DNA of 64,000 bases, from the NCBI GenBank assembly GCA_002731275.1, contig PCBK01000146.1, forward strand, positions 1 to 64,000. The letters run 5' to 3'. The position numbers were made by a program, and so were the translations under genes. This DNA comes from Deltaproteobacteria bacterium (GTDB lineage Bacteria > Myxococcota_C > UBA6777). This document shows, piece after piece, positions 44,391 to 53,277 of this stretch (positions are counted from its first letter, which is position 1; each line of letters begins with the position of its first letter). The notes under the pieces were generated by a model. The model was not told the DNA's origin. It saw nothing but the letters and a program-made list of their open reading frames with translations, and ran no database searches.

Positions 44391-45176
44391 ATGTGTACGG
44401 TCTTGATTTTCCAGGATATCCATCCAGACTTTCCGCTCCTGATCGCCGCCAACCGCGATGAAAGTTACCATCGACCGTCCAGCTCTATTCAACGATTACA
44501 CGACGCTCCCATCGCAATTGGTGGAAAAGACCAGAAACGAGGTGGGACCTGGATGGGGGCAAATGCCGCAGGTATCTTCGTCGGCGTGACCAATCACAGA
44601 AACTACAAAAAAGACGACAAGTCAAAAGGTTCGAGAGGCACAGTGGTCAAAGATGCCCTCAAGATGGAGCATCCGGATCAGATCCAGGCATATCTCGAAG
44701 CCCGCTCTCCCAAGGATTACAACCCATTCAACTTGCTCTTTGGTCAAAGCGGTGATCTACGTGTGGCGTATGCCAGAGAGGGAGCAGATACTTTTGACTT
44801 TGAGACCGTTCCAACAGGACTCCACGTCTTGCCGAATGATCGACTCAACACAACGCTCTTTCCCAAAGCAGGCTACATGAGATCGTTGTGTGATGTACCA
44901 CTCGAAACAGGCGCTGCGTTGTGGAAACAGCTACAACATTGGCTGTCTGATCACCAGCTCCCGCCGCTCTCGGAGATCCCTGATCCACCAGAGAGCCGTT
45001 GGATACCACGTATCTTTCTTCGACAGCTCGAAGCCATGTGCATCCACACCCCAACATATGGAACGTTGTCCTCTACGATTGTCGCGATGACGCCAGGTCG
45101 CATCGAACACTACCTGTATTGTGATGGGAAACCGTGTAAAGCTGAATTCGAGGAATACACACACTTGCTGGATTGA
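44391..45176 (+). CDS. NRDE (TANGO2-like) family protein
   Basis: A 261-residue protein with the family start MCTVLIF (Cys2 would become N-terminal after Met removal, as in Ntn-hydrolase-like proteins) and the naming motif AANRDES near residue 20, followed by GGTWMGANAAGIFVGVTNHR and the C-terminal pattern TYGTLSSTIVAM. The biochemical role of the family is not established; TANGO2 relatives are linked to haem or lipid handling. AGGA lies 8 bases before ATG 44391. It is the last gene of a five-gene plus-strand run and converges with a lipoprotein gene whose stop lies 65 bases away. Confidence 0.9.
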   Translation: MCTVLIFQDIHPDFPLLIAANRDESYHRPSSSIQRLHDAPIAIGGKDQKRGGTWMGANAAGIFVGVTNHRNYKKDDKSKGSRGTVVKDALKMEHPDQIQAYLEARSPKDYNPFNLLFGQSGDLRVAYAREGADTFDFETVPTGLHVLPNDRLNTTLFPKAGYMRSLCDVPLETGAALWKQLQHWLSDHQLPPLSEIPDPPESRWIPRIFLRQLEAMCIHTPTYGTLSSTIVAMTPGRIEHYLYCDGKPCKAEFEEYTHLLD

Positions 45177-45240
45177 TGGGCAGGACGGGAGCAGGAAACA
45201 AATGAGGTCCAAGACGACTGCGCTTGTTTTTGTGGGAGCC

Positions 45241-46428
45241 TTAGAAGGACTTACACATTTCGAGGATTTGTTCGGGCAGCGTGGTGACCTGTTCTTCTTT
45301 CTTTTTCTTCTTGAGTGATTGCAATTGTGCCCACCACGCAGGCTGTGTTGTGTTCTTCCCGATGAGCCCATTGACCTTTTGGTAGGCTTGCTCGCACTTT
45401 TTGATCCAGGGTGTATAGACCTCTAACGAGATCGCCTTCTGAAGCACCGTTGCAAACCCATCTTTGGCTTTCTTGAGCCACCCACGTCCCATCTCATCGA
45501 GTGTTTTCTTGTACTTTACCCAAGAATCTTGTGAGACATTCTCGGGCTTTGTCACACCATTCACCTTGTCGTACAGGAGAGTGTAGATCTCCGCTTGACG
45601 GAACGCTGCAGCGAGCGCCCACTCAGGCACCCGAACTTTCACAACCTCAGCATAATCCCGTGAAAGCAAGACACCAAAAGCGATGATCTCTTTGAGACGT
45701 GCGTTATTTTGGTTGAGCTCTTTGCTCAATTGCATCTTCTGAAAAACACGTCGACGTCGTTCAGACAGAAAGAAACGAGACTCAGCGTTCTTTTGCACAA
45801 TGGGAAGACGTCCCTCCACTGCGGAAATACCGTGACGCTCCATCTCTTCGGCGAGTGCCAGTGTGATCATCGAGTAATCATCGGCTTTATTGAACTTATT
45901 AAGCATCCGGTAATCTTCGGCCACTTTGGCGTACATACGCAACAACACGAGATTGTTTACATCTGCTTTGTTCAGACGTTTGACATTGCTCGAACCGCCC
46001 CAGCCGATCGCGGCGAGCTTTTTTCGACCAAACTTCATCTGCTTGGTGACTTCGGTCTTCGCTGCGAGTCTCGCAAGAACCCACTTTAACCCTTGTTTGT
46101 CGTAGTGCTTCTTCATCTTTGAGAGCACCTCTGAGAGGTAACCTTGCAACGCGCCTGTTTGTGTTTGTGCGATGTATCGTTGTCTCGCGACGATAGCCTG
46201 CTCCCACTTTTCCAACCGCTCATTGATCATCGCGAGGTAGAACAGTGGTTTTTTTCGGGGTGGACTTCGCCGGTGCGCTTTGTTGCAAAATCCGAGCGCT
46301 TCAGTGTAGACGACCTTGGGGTCGCGACGAATATTGCGAGGAGGACATCCCCACTGAAAGAGCGAAAAGAGCATGATCGCGCTGATTGTCATCGTCGATA
46401 AGCGGTACTTCTCAACATCAAACTTCAT
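45241..46428 (-). CDS. GltE-like lipoprotein A
   Basis: A 395-residue exported protein. The signal region (YRLSTMTISAIMLFSLFQWGC) ends in a plausible lipobox at about Cys28. The mature protein is helical and TPR-like: KPLFYLAMINERLEKWEQAIVARQRYIAQT in the N-terminal part, then AESRFFLSERRRRVFQKMQ, and a C-terminal block VPEWALAAAFRQAEIYTLLYDKV...WLKKAKDGFATVLQKAISLEVYTPW. That last block resembles the C-terminal part of myxobacterial gliding-motility TPR lipoproteins (GltE/AglT), as I remember them. AAGGA lies 8 bases before ATG 46428. A paralogue is encoded at 49849-51087, and the two flank the WSC-domain gene. I infer an envelope role. Confidence 0.75.
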   Translation of the reverse strand: MKFDVEKYRLSTMTISAIMLFSLFQWGCPPRNIRRDPKVVYTEALGFCNKAHRRSPPRKKPLFYLAMINERLEKWEQAIVARQRYIAQTQTGALQGYLSEVLSKMKKHYDKQGLKWVLARLAAKTEVTKQMKFGRKKLAAIGWGGSSNVKRLNKADVNNLVLLRMYAKVAEDYRMLNKFNKADDYSMITLALAEEMERHGISAVEGRLPIVQKNAESRFFLSERRRRVFQKMQLSKELNQNNARLKEIIAFGVLLSRDYAEVVKVRVPEWALAAAFRQAEIYTLLYDKVNGVTKPENVSQDSWVKYKKTLDEMGRGWLKKAKDGFATVLQKAISLEVYTPWIKKCEQAYQKVNGLIGKNTTQPAWWAQLQSLKKKKKEEQVTTLPEQILEMCKSF

Positions 46429-46748
46429 CGATAAATTCCTTCTCAAGACCAAAAGGGTCTGCGACATCCACACAATGTGTGGAGAGTGATTGAGCCTCGT
46501 AGGGTCCATCCATCCGATCAAAATGATGCCCCCAGGCTCTCTGACGCGTAAACACAAACACAAAAGTGCACCCATCGTACACAAGAACGCGAATCAGAGC
46601 AATCCGTTTTCTCGCAGTGCGCTTCTTTTTCCTACACTCTTTTCTTCTTGGAGTAGACTAAAGAGGATGGTGGGATGAGAAAAGGCAGTCAGGAGTCTTC
46701 GGAGTAAAGGAAGAGAAGGAAGATATGGAAAGATTGTGATGGTGCGTT
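46429..46748. other. Intergenic region upstream of lipoprotein A
   Basis: About 320 bases between two minus-strand genes. No reading frame with a ribosome binding site, no tRNA and no terminator with a T tract is visible. It presumably holds the promoter of lipoprotein A. Confidence 0.5.
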
Positions 46749-49406
46749 TTAGCGGAGAATGTAACTGTTAAAACTTGAATGACGTGTCAGACGAGTCCCT
46801 CGCCGAGCCTGACAATCCCTGCGACTTCGGTTGCACACAATCGCCTTGCACTGAGGGTGTTGTGCGCAGAGATATTTCGCTTGATGATTGGGGAAGCTAC
46901 ACTGACCACGTACCCAAGATGTATTGCAGCCTGGGCCACTGCGCAAACAACCTCCTCGTGCACAATGAATGGCATACCCACCACGTCGAGTATATTTGAT
47001 GTTACGTCGCGTGGCGCCGGTCTTGTAGACTTCATTTCTCCACGCATGACCACAAAGATATCTTCGATCACTTGCACACTTCTTCGAACACTCTCGTCCC
47101 GAGCGTTTTCCGTACTTTCCGTATCGATTACCACAAAAACACTGACCACCATCCTGCACACCTGCGAATGGAAAACCTCTTTTTGCACACACTTTGATAC
47201 AAGAGGCTGGTGTGTGGCGATAACCGGCGAGATGAGCACTCAGATCACGCTGTGGCTTGTCGAGATAGCACCCAACATATCCTTTGGGGCGAGCTGGTTG
47301 GATTCTCTTTCCGGGCTTTTCATTGCCGTAATCACAGAAATATCTGTTCTTACGTGGGATACGATTCCCACTCCGTGTGGGTGTGTCGAGACAAGTTTCG
47401 TAGCATCGATTCTCTCGACGGCTACACCACGCTCCCTTCGCACAACGACCACGCTGACATACTCCACCAACCCGGCCGACAGGCTTCTCACGACCATAAT
47501 CACAAAAGTAGCGATTCTTACGAGGAATTCGATTCCCACTGCGAGTGGGCGTGCTGAAACAAGTCTCATAGCAGCGATTCTCTCGCTGGCTACACCACGC
47601 ATCACCGACACATTTTTTGTTTAGACAAGGATGCCCCACTCTTCCGTAATCTTTGGTTTTCTTCGCTTCCTCACGAAGCAATTGCTGTGTATATGCCGAA
47701 AATGAGGAAGGCAGCTTCGCCACAAGCCACGATTGTCCAGCGGCCCGCTCGGCCTCCTTTTTGAAGGGATGGTGCATGGAGGTCCCATACCAAAGACGTC
47801 GTTTGAAATGAGGTTTGGCAAACTTCGCCAAGAGCATGGTTGTCGTAACACCGATTGCCATCTTAACAATCAGTCCAACCAGTGGACCCATCACCGCCCC
47901 GAGTCCAGCCGACATCGCCGCGAGCAAAATGGTCACTTGTGTCGCGATGATGACAGAGAGGCTTGTCACCACGGACAGGTCAAAGCCTGTATAAATGCTC
48001 GACGTTGTCACATCAAAGATGAGATCTCCCAAATCACTGAGATATGTTTTGACATAGCATGCTTTGTAAGCACTTTCGCTTCTGTGGTGTTTACAGGAGA
48101 AAAATGGATTTGCGTAGACAAACACTGTCCCAAGAACAGTCCCCGCCACAGACATCGCGACACCGCCAAGGGCAGATTTTCCAGCCGACTTGGACAGAAC
48201 CTTTCTGTACGCCTTGATGCTCTTCTTCGCGCTTTTGATATCGCGCTCGCTTCTTTTGAGCATCCTGTAGGCTTTCTCCAAACGCTTCACGCTCTTATTG
48301 TATCGCTCGCGACTTCGTCTGGCTTTTAGCGCAGACTTCCCTGTGTTCAAATCTTGGTGATGTTTTTTGGCGAACGCATAACTTCTTCTTGCTGCCAAAT
48401 ACTCGTTTTTGCTGTTGACAACAAAGTTCCGATTTCGCGCAAGGCTAAGAAACTGCTTTGCCCCCTGCTTCAATCTCGGCAGCAACTTCTTCTTAAAAAT
48501 CGGCGCGATCACACTCATTTGCGTAAACGCTCTGAGCAATATTCTTTTATACCCACCGTTGGCAAATTTGTTCATCTCCCTTTGGAAATCAAAACATTGC
48601 CTGGACTTCAAAGTGCTAACAATCTGTTTGCGACGGTGGTAGCCAGGGATGTCGGACCTCAAGCCACCACGCAAAAGGTTGGCGTATTTGATCTCGTAAG
48701 GCTTACCTTTGTAGTAGAAGATACGTTTGGTCCGGCCTGACGCTGCGAGCATCCGAGTCAGTGGCTGGACAGCTCTCTTTGCAGCCCGCTCAAGCTCTCT
48801 GATCTTGGACAGGAACGCACCACGTGCCGCCCTCTTGATCGCGTCGGCGGCTTTCTTCAACGCCACGACCGTCTTCTTGGAGGCCTTCTTGACATCTTTT
48901 TGCACACGACGAAAGGTCTTCTTGGCCTGGCTCTCAAAACGTCGCTTTGTCTTCTCAAAGTCGGCTTTCGCGATCTTGTAAGCATGTTCAGCGTTGTTCT
49001 TGAGGTCCACCCACATCTTGGCCTTTTTGAAGTTGCACGTCTTGATGGTGTGGCACTTTTGGGCTTTGTGGCACTTCTTGGGGAGCCAGGCGATGCAACG
49101 CCCGAGGGCCTTCAGTTTACAATCGCGACGACACTTAAACCACGAATGGCATTTCCGGTGTGTCTCCCGCACACAAATTTGGCCACGGTGTCTGACAATC
49201 GTACGGACAGGCGCTGCTGCTGCATCAAAACGACGCTTGGCCCTCTGCATTTTCCGCCGCAATGGATCGAGCTTGGACCGGACTTTCGGATTGTTAAGAT
49301 ACCCATTCACAAAGCGCCCTTCAGCGCTCGCAAACGCAAGAGACGGAAGCAGAAACCCCACCCCAACCAAACATAAAAGCAATCGTACCCTGGAATGTTT
49401 CACCAT
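46749..49406 (-). CDS. Large secreted protein: basic coiled coil, hydrophobic hairpins, Cys repeats, WSC domain
   Basis: An 885-residue protein with a signal peptide (MVKHSRVRLLLCLVGVGFLLPSLAFAS). Residues 25-130 contain cysteines and basic residues; 130-235 and about 340-415 are long Lys/Arg/Ala-rich helices. Between 415 and 560 lie hydrophobic segments (ALGGVAMSVAGTVLGTVFVYA, VVTSLSVIIATQVTILLAAMSAGLGAVMGPLVGLIVKMAIGV). Two near-identical Cys repeats of about 54 residues follow (CLNKKCVGDAWCSQRENRCYETC and CQRGRCAKGAWCSRRENRCYETC), then a WSC-type carbohydrate-binding domain (GYVGCYLDKPQRDL, FPFAGVQDGGQCFCGN) and a last Cys-rich domain. AAAGGAG lies 8 bases before ATG 49406. It shares the basic-plus-hydrophobic plan of the 33318-34490 product. 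I infer a surface-binding, membrane-inserting protein; an effector role is speculative. Confidence 0.8.
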   Translation of the reverse strand: MVKHSRVRLLLCLVGVGFLLPSLAFASAEGRFVNGYLNNPKVRSKLDPLRRKMQRAKRRFDAAAAPVRTIVRHRGQICVRETHRKCHSWFKCRRDCKLKALGRCIAWLPKKCHKAQKCHTIKTCNFKKAKMWVDLKNNAEHAYKIAKADFEKTKRRFESQAKKTFRRVQKDVKKASKKTVVALKKAADAIKRAARGAFLSKIRELERAAKRAVQPLTRMLAASGRTKRIFYYKGKPYEIKYANLLRGGLRSDIPGYHRRKQIVSTLKSRQCFDFQREMNKFANGGYKRILLRAFTQMSVIAPIFKKKLLPRLKQGAKQFLSLARNRNFVVNSKNEYLAARRSYAFAKKHHQDLNTGKSALKARRSRERYNKSVKRLEKAYRMLKRSERDIKSAKKSIKAYRKVLSKSAGKSALGGVAMSVAGTVLGTVFVYANPFFSCKHHRSESAYKACYVKTYLSDLGDLIFDVTTSSIYTGFDLSVVTSLSVIIATQVTILLAAMSAGLGAVMGPLVGLIVKMAIGVTTTMLLAKFAKPHFKRRLWYGTSMHHPFKKEAERAAGQSWLVAKLPSSFSAYTQQLLREEAKKTKDYGRVGHPCLNKKCVGDAWCSQRENRCYETCFSTPTRSGNRIPRKNRYFCDYGREKPVGRVGGVCQRGRCAKGAWCSRRENRCYETCLDTPTRSGNRIPRKNRYFCDYGNEKPGKRIQPARPKGYVGCYLDKPQRDLSAHLAGYRHTPASCIKVCAKRGFPFAGVQDGGQCFCGNRYGKYGKRSGRECSKKCASDRRYLCGHAWRNEVYKTGATRRNIKYTRRGGYAIHCARGGCLRSGPGCNTSWVRGQCSFPNHQAKYLCAQHPQCKAIVCNRSRRDCQARRGTRLTRHSSFNSYILR

Positions 49407-49848
49407 ATGAGTAACTCCTTTTGACAAATACTGGAAAATGAACGAAAGGATACCGCTCGCCAATAAACACGCGGAATACAGGGGAAGACCCTATCCATAT
49501 GGGTACATATGTTTGGGAAGATCCGTCCCTATCAATGCACATGTTTATGGCAAACAACGACCATATGGTTGCGGGGCTGCTCCACATACGAAGCAGTGTG
49601 ATGGACATGTGTGCCTGTAGATGGCACAGCGAATTGCTTGCATGTGAAAATGGACGCCACGAACCACCGTTTCATTCAATCTTTTTATTCTTTTTTCTCA
49701 AAAAGACTCACACCTTGCAAGAGGCATCGAGATACTCATCCATTCCCTACTTCCTCTTAGAAAAAGTCCACCATGTGAACACGTACATTCTGAAGACAAA
49801 ACAGATAGCGCCCACCCCATCCGCTTTCGATTCGACTTCAAAAACAAA
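49407..49848. other. Intergenic region with a possible 60-codon frame
   Basis: About 440 bases. The plus frame at 49438-49620 (MNERIPLANKHAEYRGRPYP, ending QCDGHVCL) is free of low complexity and has four cysteines, but its SD (TGGAAA) is weak and overlapping frames are equally open. Three CATATG hexamers or near variants occur in 100 bases. I do not call a gene. Confidence 0.4.
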
Positions 49849-51087
49849 CTAATAGCGAAGACATTTCGCTTTCATTTGCTTTGTCAACTGTACAAAGCGA
49901 CGCTTCGAACTTTTTTGTTCCTGTCGAAATTGCTCGCGAAGGCGAAGTAAACGCGACCACCAAGGCGAAGAAGTCAGCACCCCTCCGTTCTTTGAGACCA
50001 GTCGCTGATATGCCAGCATCCCGCGCTCAACCCACGGTGTATACAGCTCGATCTTCACGGCATTTTGCAAGATAGAAGCGTATCCCTTACGAGCTTTCCT
50101 CAACCACAACATCGCCAAACTCTTCACTTGCTTCTCGTAGGTCGCGACCACTCCAGTTGGGAGTGAAGGTGGTGTTTTCGAACGTAGGGCTTTTTGAGCG
50201 AGCAGTTGTTGAATCTCAAGACGTCGGAAGTTCGCAGCCCACGACCATTCATTGACCTTCATCGGGAAGACCTGCATATAATCGTGGGCCAATAACAAGC
50301 CCGCCTCGCCAATCGGTGGCCTGACAAAGCGAATCCGCATGTTTTTGATCAGCTCTGGTTCGAGTTTTTTGTACAACACAAAAGGCATCTGCTGAAAGAT
50401 CTTGCGCCTGTATTCGGCCATATAAAATCGAGCTTCTGCATTGGTAGGCTTGATGGGATCAAACGCTCGCCTTGTCTTAACAAAGTGTCTCATCATCTCT
50501 TCGGAGAGCAAAAATACCCGAAAATACGCGTTGTCCATCTCTTGTCTTTGTTTGCGCTTCCTGTACAGCCGCGCCATCCTGCGATGGACACGCAAAAGAC
50601 TGAGCTCCGTAACCTTCTCTCGTTCGACCCCCACGCTCTTTTTCAGCGCCCACTGGATCTGAAGCGGCGCACGCCCCCAGTAAAGTTTGGGTGCGACACT
50701 CCCCGTTTGTACGGCGTTGATCCGTGTTGCAATCCACGAAACACCTCGACTCCCGAGATGACGACGAATTTGGACCTGCCCCTTCTGTAAATACCTTGTC
50801 AATGCTGGCGATTGGAAGGATGTCAGGTACCGTTTATATAGGGACAACGCTTTGTCATCCTCACCCATTTGCTCGTAGATACGAGCCATATAAAACAATG
50901 GCTGCTTTAACGTTGGCCTGCGCTGGCGCGCCTTTTGACAGGCTGCGATCACAGAGACAAAGGATGTGCGCCCTTGTTGCGAAGAAACAGACACCTGCTG
51001 CTTCGGACACCCCGTCGCAAAAAACAGCGAGCAGAGCGAGAAGAGACAACAAACAGTACGTATTGGACTTGGCAAATCAACACACAT
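49849..51087 (-). CDS. GltE-like lipoprotein B (paralogue of lipoprotein A)
   Basis: A 412-residue protein whose signal (MCVDLPSPIRTVCCLFSLCS, then LFFATGC) ends in a lipobox at about Cys27. It aligns along its length with the 45241-46428 product: KQPLFYMARIYEQMGEDDKALSLYKRYL, NAEARFYMAEYRRKIFQQMP, LLLAHDYMQVFPMKVNEWSWAANFRRLEIQQLL and WLRKARKGYASILQNAVKIELYTPW all have counterparts there. The helical repeats are TPR-like and the C-terminal block resembles GltE/AglT of myxobacteria. GGAAG lies about 6 bases before ATG 51087. The whole protein is very basic. The common ancestry of A and B, separated by the WSC gene, suggests that the three genes form one functional unit. Confidence 0.75.
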   Translation of the reverse strand: MCVDLPSPIRTVCCLFSLCSLFFATGCPKQQVSVSSQQGRTSFVSVIAACQKARQRRPTLKQPLFYMARIYEQMGEDDKALSLYKRYLTSFQSPALTRYLQKGQVQIRRHLGSRGVSWIATRINAVQTGSVAPKLYWGRAPLQIQWALKKSVGVEREKVTELSLLRVHRRMARLYRKRKQRQEMDNAYFRVFLLSEEMMRHFVKTRRAFDPIKPTNAEARFYMAEYRRKIFQQMPFVLYKKLEPELIKNMRIRFVRPPIGEAGLLLAHDYMQVFPMKVNEWSWAANFRRLEIQQLLAQKALRSKTPPSLPTGVVATYEKQVKSLAMLWLRKARKGYASILQNAVKIELYTPWVERGMLAYQRLVSKNGGVLTSSPWWSRLLRLREQFRQEQKSSKRRFVQLTKQMKAKCLRY

Positions 51088-51110
51088 CAACACTTCCACA
51101 TAAGTCAAAC

Positions 51111-51407
51111 ATGGCCCACTCCGTAAACAGGCATCGCACGATACAAACCCCTTCGTCCTCGGGACCGTCTGAGGGGATTCCTCCTGTCAACAACACAGAG
51201 GTAAAACAACAGGCCCGACCATACGGGATAAAGACACAAAACAGCGATCGAACACTTGCATTGAATCACAATCGACACGTTGAGGCCAAAAATTGGTGGG
51301 TGTTTTTTTGCTTGACATGGGGATTTTGTCTTTCTATGATGCTGTCATCGTGGTACAAATCCCACAATCTCTTTACAAAAGCATCATTCGTCAAAAAGCC
51401 CTTTTGA
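51111..51407 (+). CDS. Possible small single-span membrane protein
   Basis: A 98-residue frame, divergent from lipoprotein B by 23 bases. The first 65 residues are hydrophilic and Pro/Asn/His-rich (MAHSVNRHRTIQTPSSSGPS), followed by one strong hydrophobic segment (WWVFFCLTWGFCLSMMLSSWY) and a basic tail, as in a small tail-anchored protein. No good SD precedes the ATG, and the base composition fits either strand, so this is only a possible gene. It ends 63 bases before the repeat protein gene that follows. Confidence 0.35.
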   Translation: MAHSVNRHRTIQTPSSSGPSEGIPPVNNTEVKQQARPYGIKTQNSDRTLALNHNRHVEAKNWWVFFCLTWGFCLSMMLSSWYKSHNLFTKASFVKKPF

Positions 51408-51470
51408 ATGGAGGGTTCGTTGCTTTTGTTTTCGCCTTTACATCCTAAACGATACGATAGGAGTCACATC

Positions 51471-53231
51471 ATGGCTGCAAAAATCGGTGGTGGTCCAAAC
51501 GTCCACCAAAGTATTCCAACCCCCGCCAATGACAACAACGCAATCAACAAAGATGTCAACATCAATATCAAAAGTGACATCAAAACCATCGAATCCAACA
51601 AAGCATGGAACGACTTCGCGAGCATCAAGGATATGGTCCCCCAACCGACCAAATCCGCAATGGGCACAAGCAATTCGCCATTGCGCCAACAAATCGCTCT
51701 CATGAGCCAAAAATCGAACGTCTCCAGCAACATCAACGCAGGTAGCCTCGCGCAGCAATTTGGTATCAACACCAATGACCTGATCCTCTCGGGCACTTCC
51801 AACCTGACCGCAGCCAACACAAACGGCGCCCCCACAATCGGCACCAACAGCAACACACAAGCTGCTCCCCTCGCTGACAGCCGCGCTCCCGTGAGCCCAG
51901 AAATGCACCCAAGCCGCGGTGAAGCGAAAGCCAAATTCGAGCAAATCCTTGAACAAACTCACATGCCATTCGACACAAAAGCCGATAACATGGCACGTGA
52001 ATTGAGCAGAGACTCCGAACTTCTCAGCGCACTCAACCCCGCTGAAAAAGGTCGCCTCATCCAAATCCTCGGATCAGGCATGACTGGAGAAGCTGACCAA
52101 AAAGCTATCAACAACATCCTCGGCTCCGCAAACAACAAAGCTGAGTTCTTCGGGATGGTCCAAATGGCTGGTGGTCCCCAAAGACTCAACGACACTCTCT
52201 TCAATCCAAAACAACAAAGAGAGTTCCGCTTCATGCTGGACAAATTCACCTACGACACAGGTCCAGCAAACAGCCCACAACGCGCACAAGCCAAGCAAGC
52301 GTTCGAGGATATCCTTAGAAAATCACACCAACCATTCGACACCCAAGCTGACGACATGGTCCGTAACCTCACCACCAACTCCGAGCTGATGGGCTCCCTT
52401 ACTCCCATGGAAAAAGGTCGCCTCATCTCTGTCCTCGGCTCCGGATGGACCGGTGAGCAAGACGAATCCAGCATCATCTCCATCCTCCGCGGCAGCAACG
52501 GACCCGCTGACTTCTGGCAAACTGTCCAGTCCGCAGGTGGACCCGGCCGCATCGACGGCATGATCGACTGGAAACAACAAGGCCAATTCAACTACCTCAA
52601 AGAAAAATTTGGCTCCATGTACAGCCCCATGCCACAAATGCCCACAACAGGCATGATGAACACCGGTATGATGAACACCGGTATGATGAACACTGGCATG
52701 ATGAACACCGGCATGATGGGCACCACACCCATCACAGGTGATCCAGCGACTGTCTTCAATCAGGCATACTCCCAATCCGTACAGGGCTTCAACAACTCCA
52801 TGATGGCCATGAACGGCATGAGCAGCCCCTTCATCAACGGATATAACAGCGGCTACGGCATGGGAATGCCAGGATACAACATGGGTATGGGAACAGGAAT
52901 GTACCCACAACATGACCTGGGTATTGGCCGCACATTCAACCAACAAGCCGGTGGATTCTTCAAGAGCATCCTCAAAGGTGTTGGAAACCTGATCAAACAA
53001 GCTCTCCCCATCGCGATCTCCGCTGGCATTGGCTTCCTCACTGGAGGTCCCGCTGGTGCAGCAATGGGCGCCGCGAGCGCGTTGATGCAGAGCCCCATCA
53101 TGGGCAACATGATGTCCATGACTGGTGGCGCGTTCCCCAACCAACAAATGATGATGGGCTTGTTTAGCACCCTTATGGGTGGCGGAACAGGCGCTGGCGC
53201 TGGCTCCCTCCTCGGTGCTGTCGCTTCCTGA
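51471..53231 (+). CDS. Repeat protein without signal peptide: duplicated helical module, GMMNT repeats, hydrophobic tail
   Basis: A 586-residue protein starting at ATG 51471 with AGGAG 7 bases upstream. Residues 1-150 are Asn/Thr/Ser/Gln-rich and look disordered. Two homologous modules of about 110 residues follow (151-260 and 273-380), sharing PFDT-A-D-M, the core L-x-P-x-EKGRLI-x-LGSG-x-TGE-x-D, and F-x-V-Q-x-AGGP-R. Residues 394-418 are five GMMNT-type pentads, then a Gly/Met/Tyr/Asn-rich stretch. From 496 there is an amphipathic and hydrophobic tail (FFKSILKGVGNLIKQALPIA, then GFLTGGPAGAAMGAASALM). C-ending codons dominate, suggesting strong expression. With no Sec signal, I infer export by a dedicated machine or an intracellular structural role. 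The family is not recognised. Confidence 0.85.
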   Translation: MAAKIGGGPNVHQSIPTPANDNNAINKDVNINIKSDIKTIESNKAWNDFASIKDMVPQPTKSAMGTSNSPLRQQIALMSQKSNVSSNINAGSLAQQFGINTNDLILSGTSNLTAANTNGAPTIGTNSNTQAAPLADSRAPVSPEMHPSRGEAKAKFEQILEQTHMPFDTKADNMARELSRDSELLSALNPAEKGRLIQILGSGMTGEADQKAINNILGSANNKAEFFGMVQMAGGPQRLNDTLFNPKQQREFRFMLDKFTYDTGPANSPQRAQAKQAFEDILRKSHQPFDTQADDMVRNLTTNSELMGSLTPMEKGRLISVLGSGWTGEQDESSIISILRGSNGPADFWQTVQSAGGPGRIDGMIDWKQQGQFNYLKEKFGSMYSPMPQMPTTGMMNTGMMNTGMMNTGMMNTGMMGTTPITGDPATVFNQAYSQSVQGFNNSMMAMNGMSSPFINGYNSGYGMGMPGYNMGMGTGMYPQHDLGIGRTFNQQAGGFFKSILKGVGNLIKQALPIAISAGIGFLTGGPAGAAMGAASALMQSPIMGNMMSMTGGAFPNQQMMMGLFSTLMGGGTGAGAGSLLGAVAS

Positions 53232-53277
53232 TCCTCCTTCCCCCTAACCCCATTCGAACTCCAGAAGAACGGAAAAC

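Noticed and set aside
46779-47624. 281-codon plus-strand frame opposite the WSC-domain gene
   Set aside because: It is Thr/Ser-rich antisense of the Cys repeats, with no start signal; the minus strand has a signal peptide, an SD and recognisable domains.
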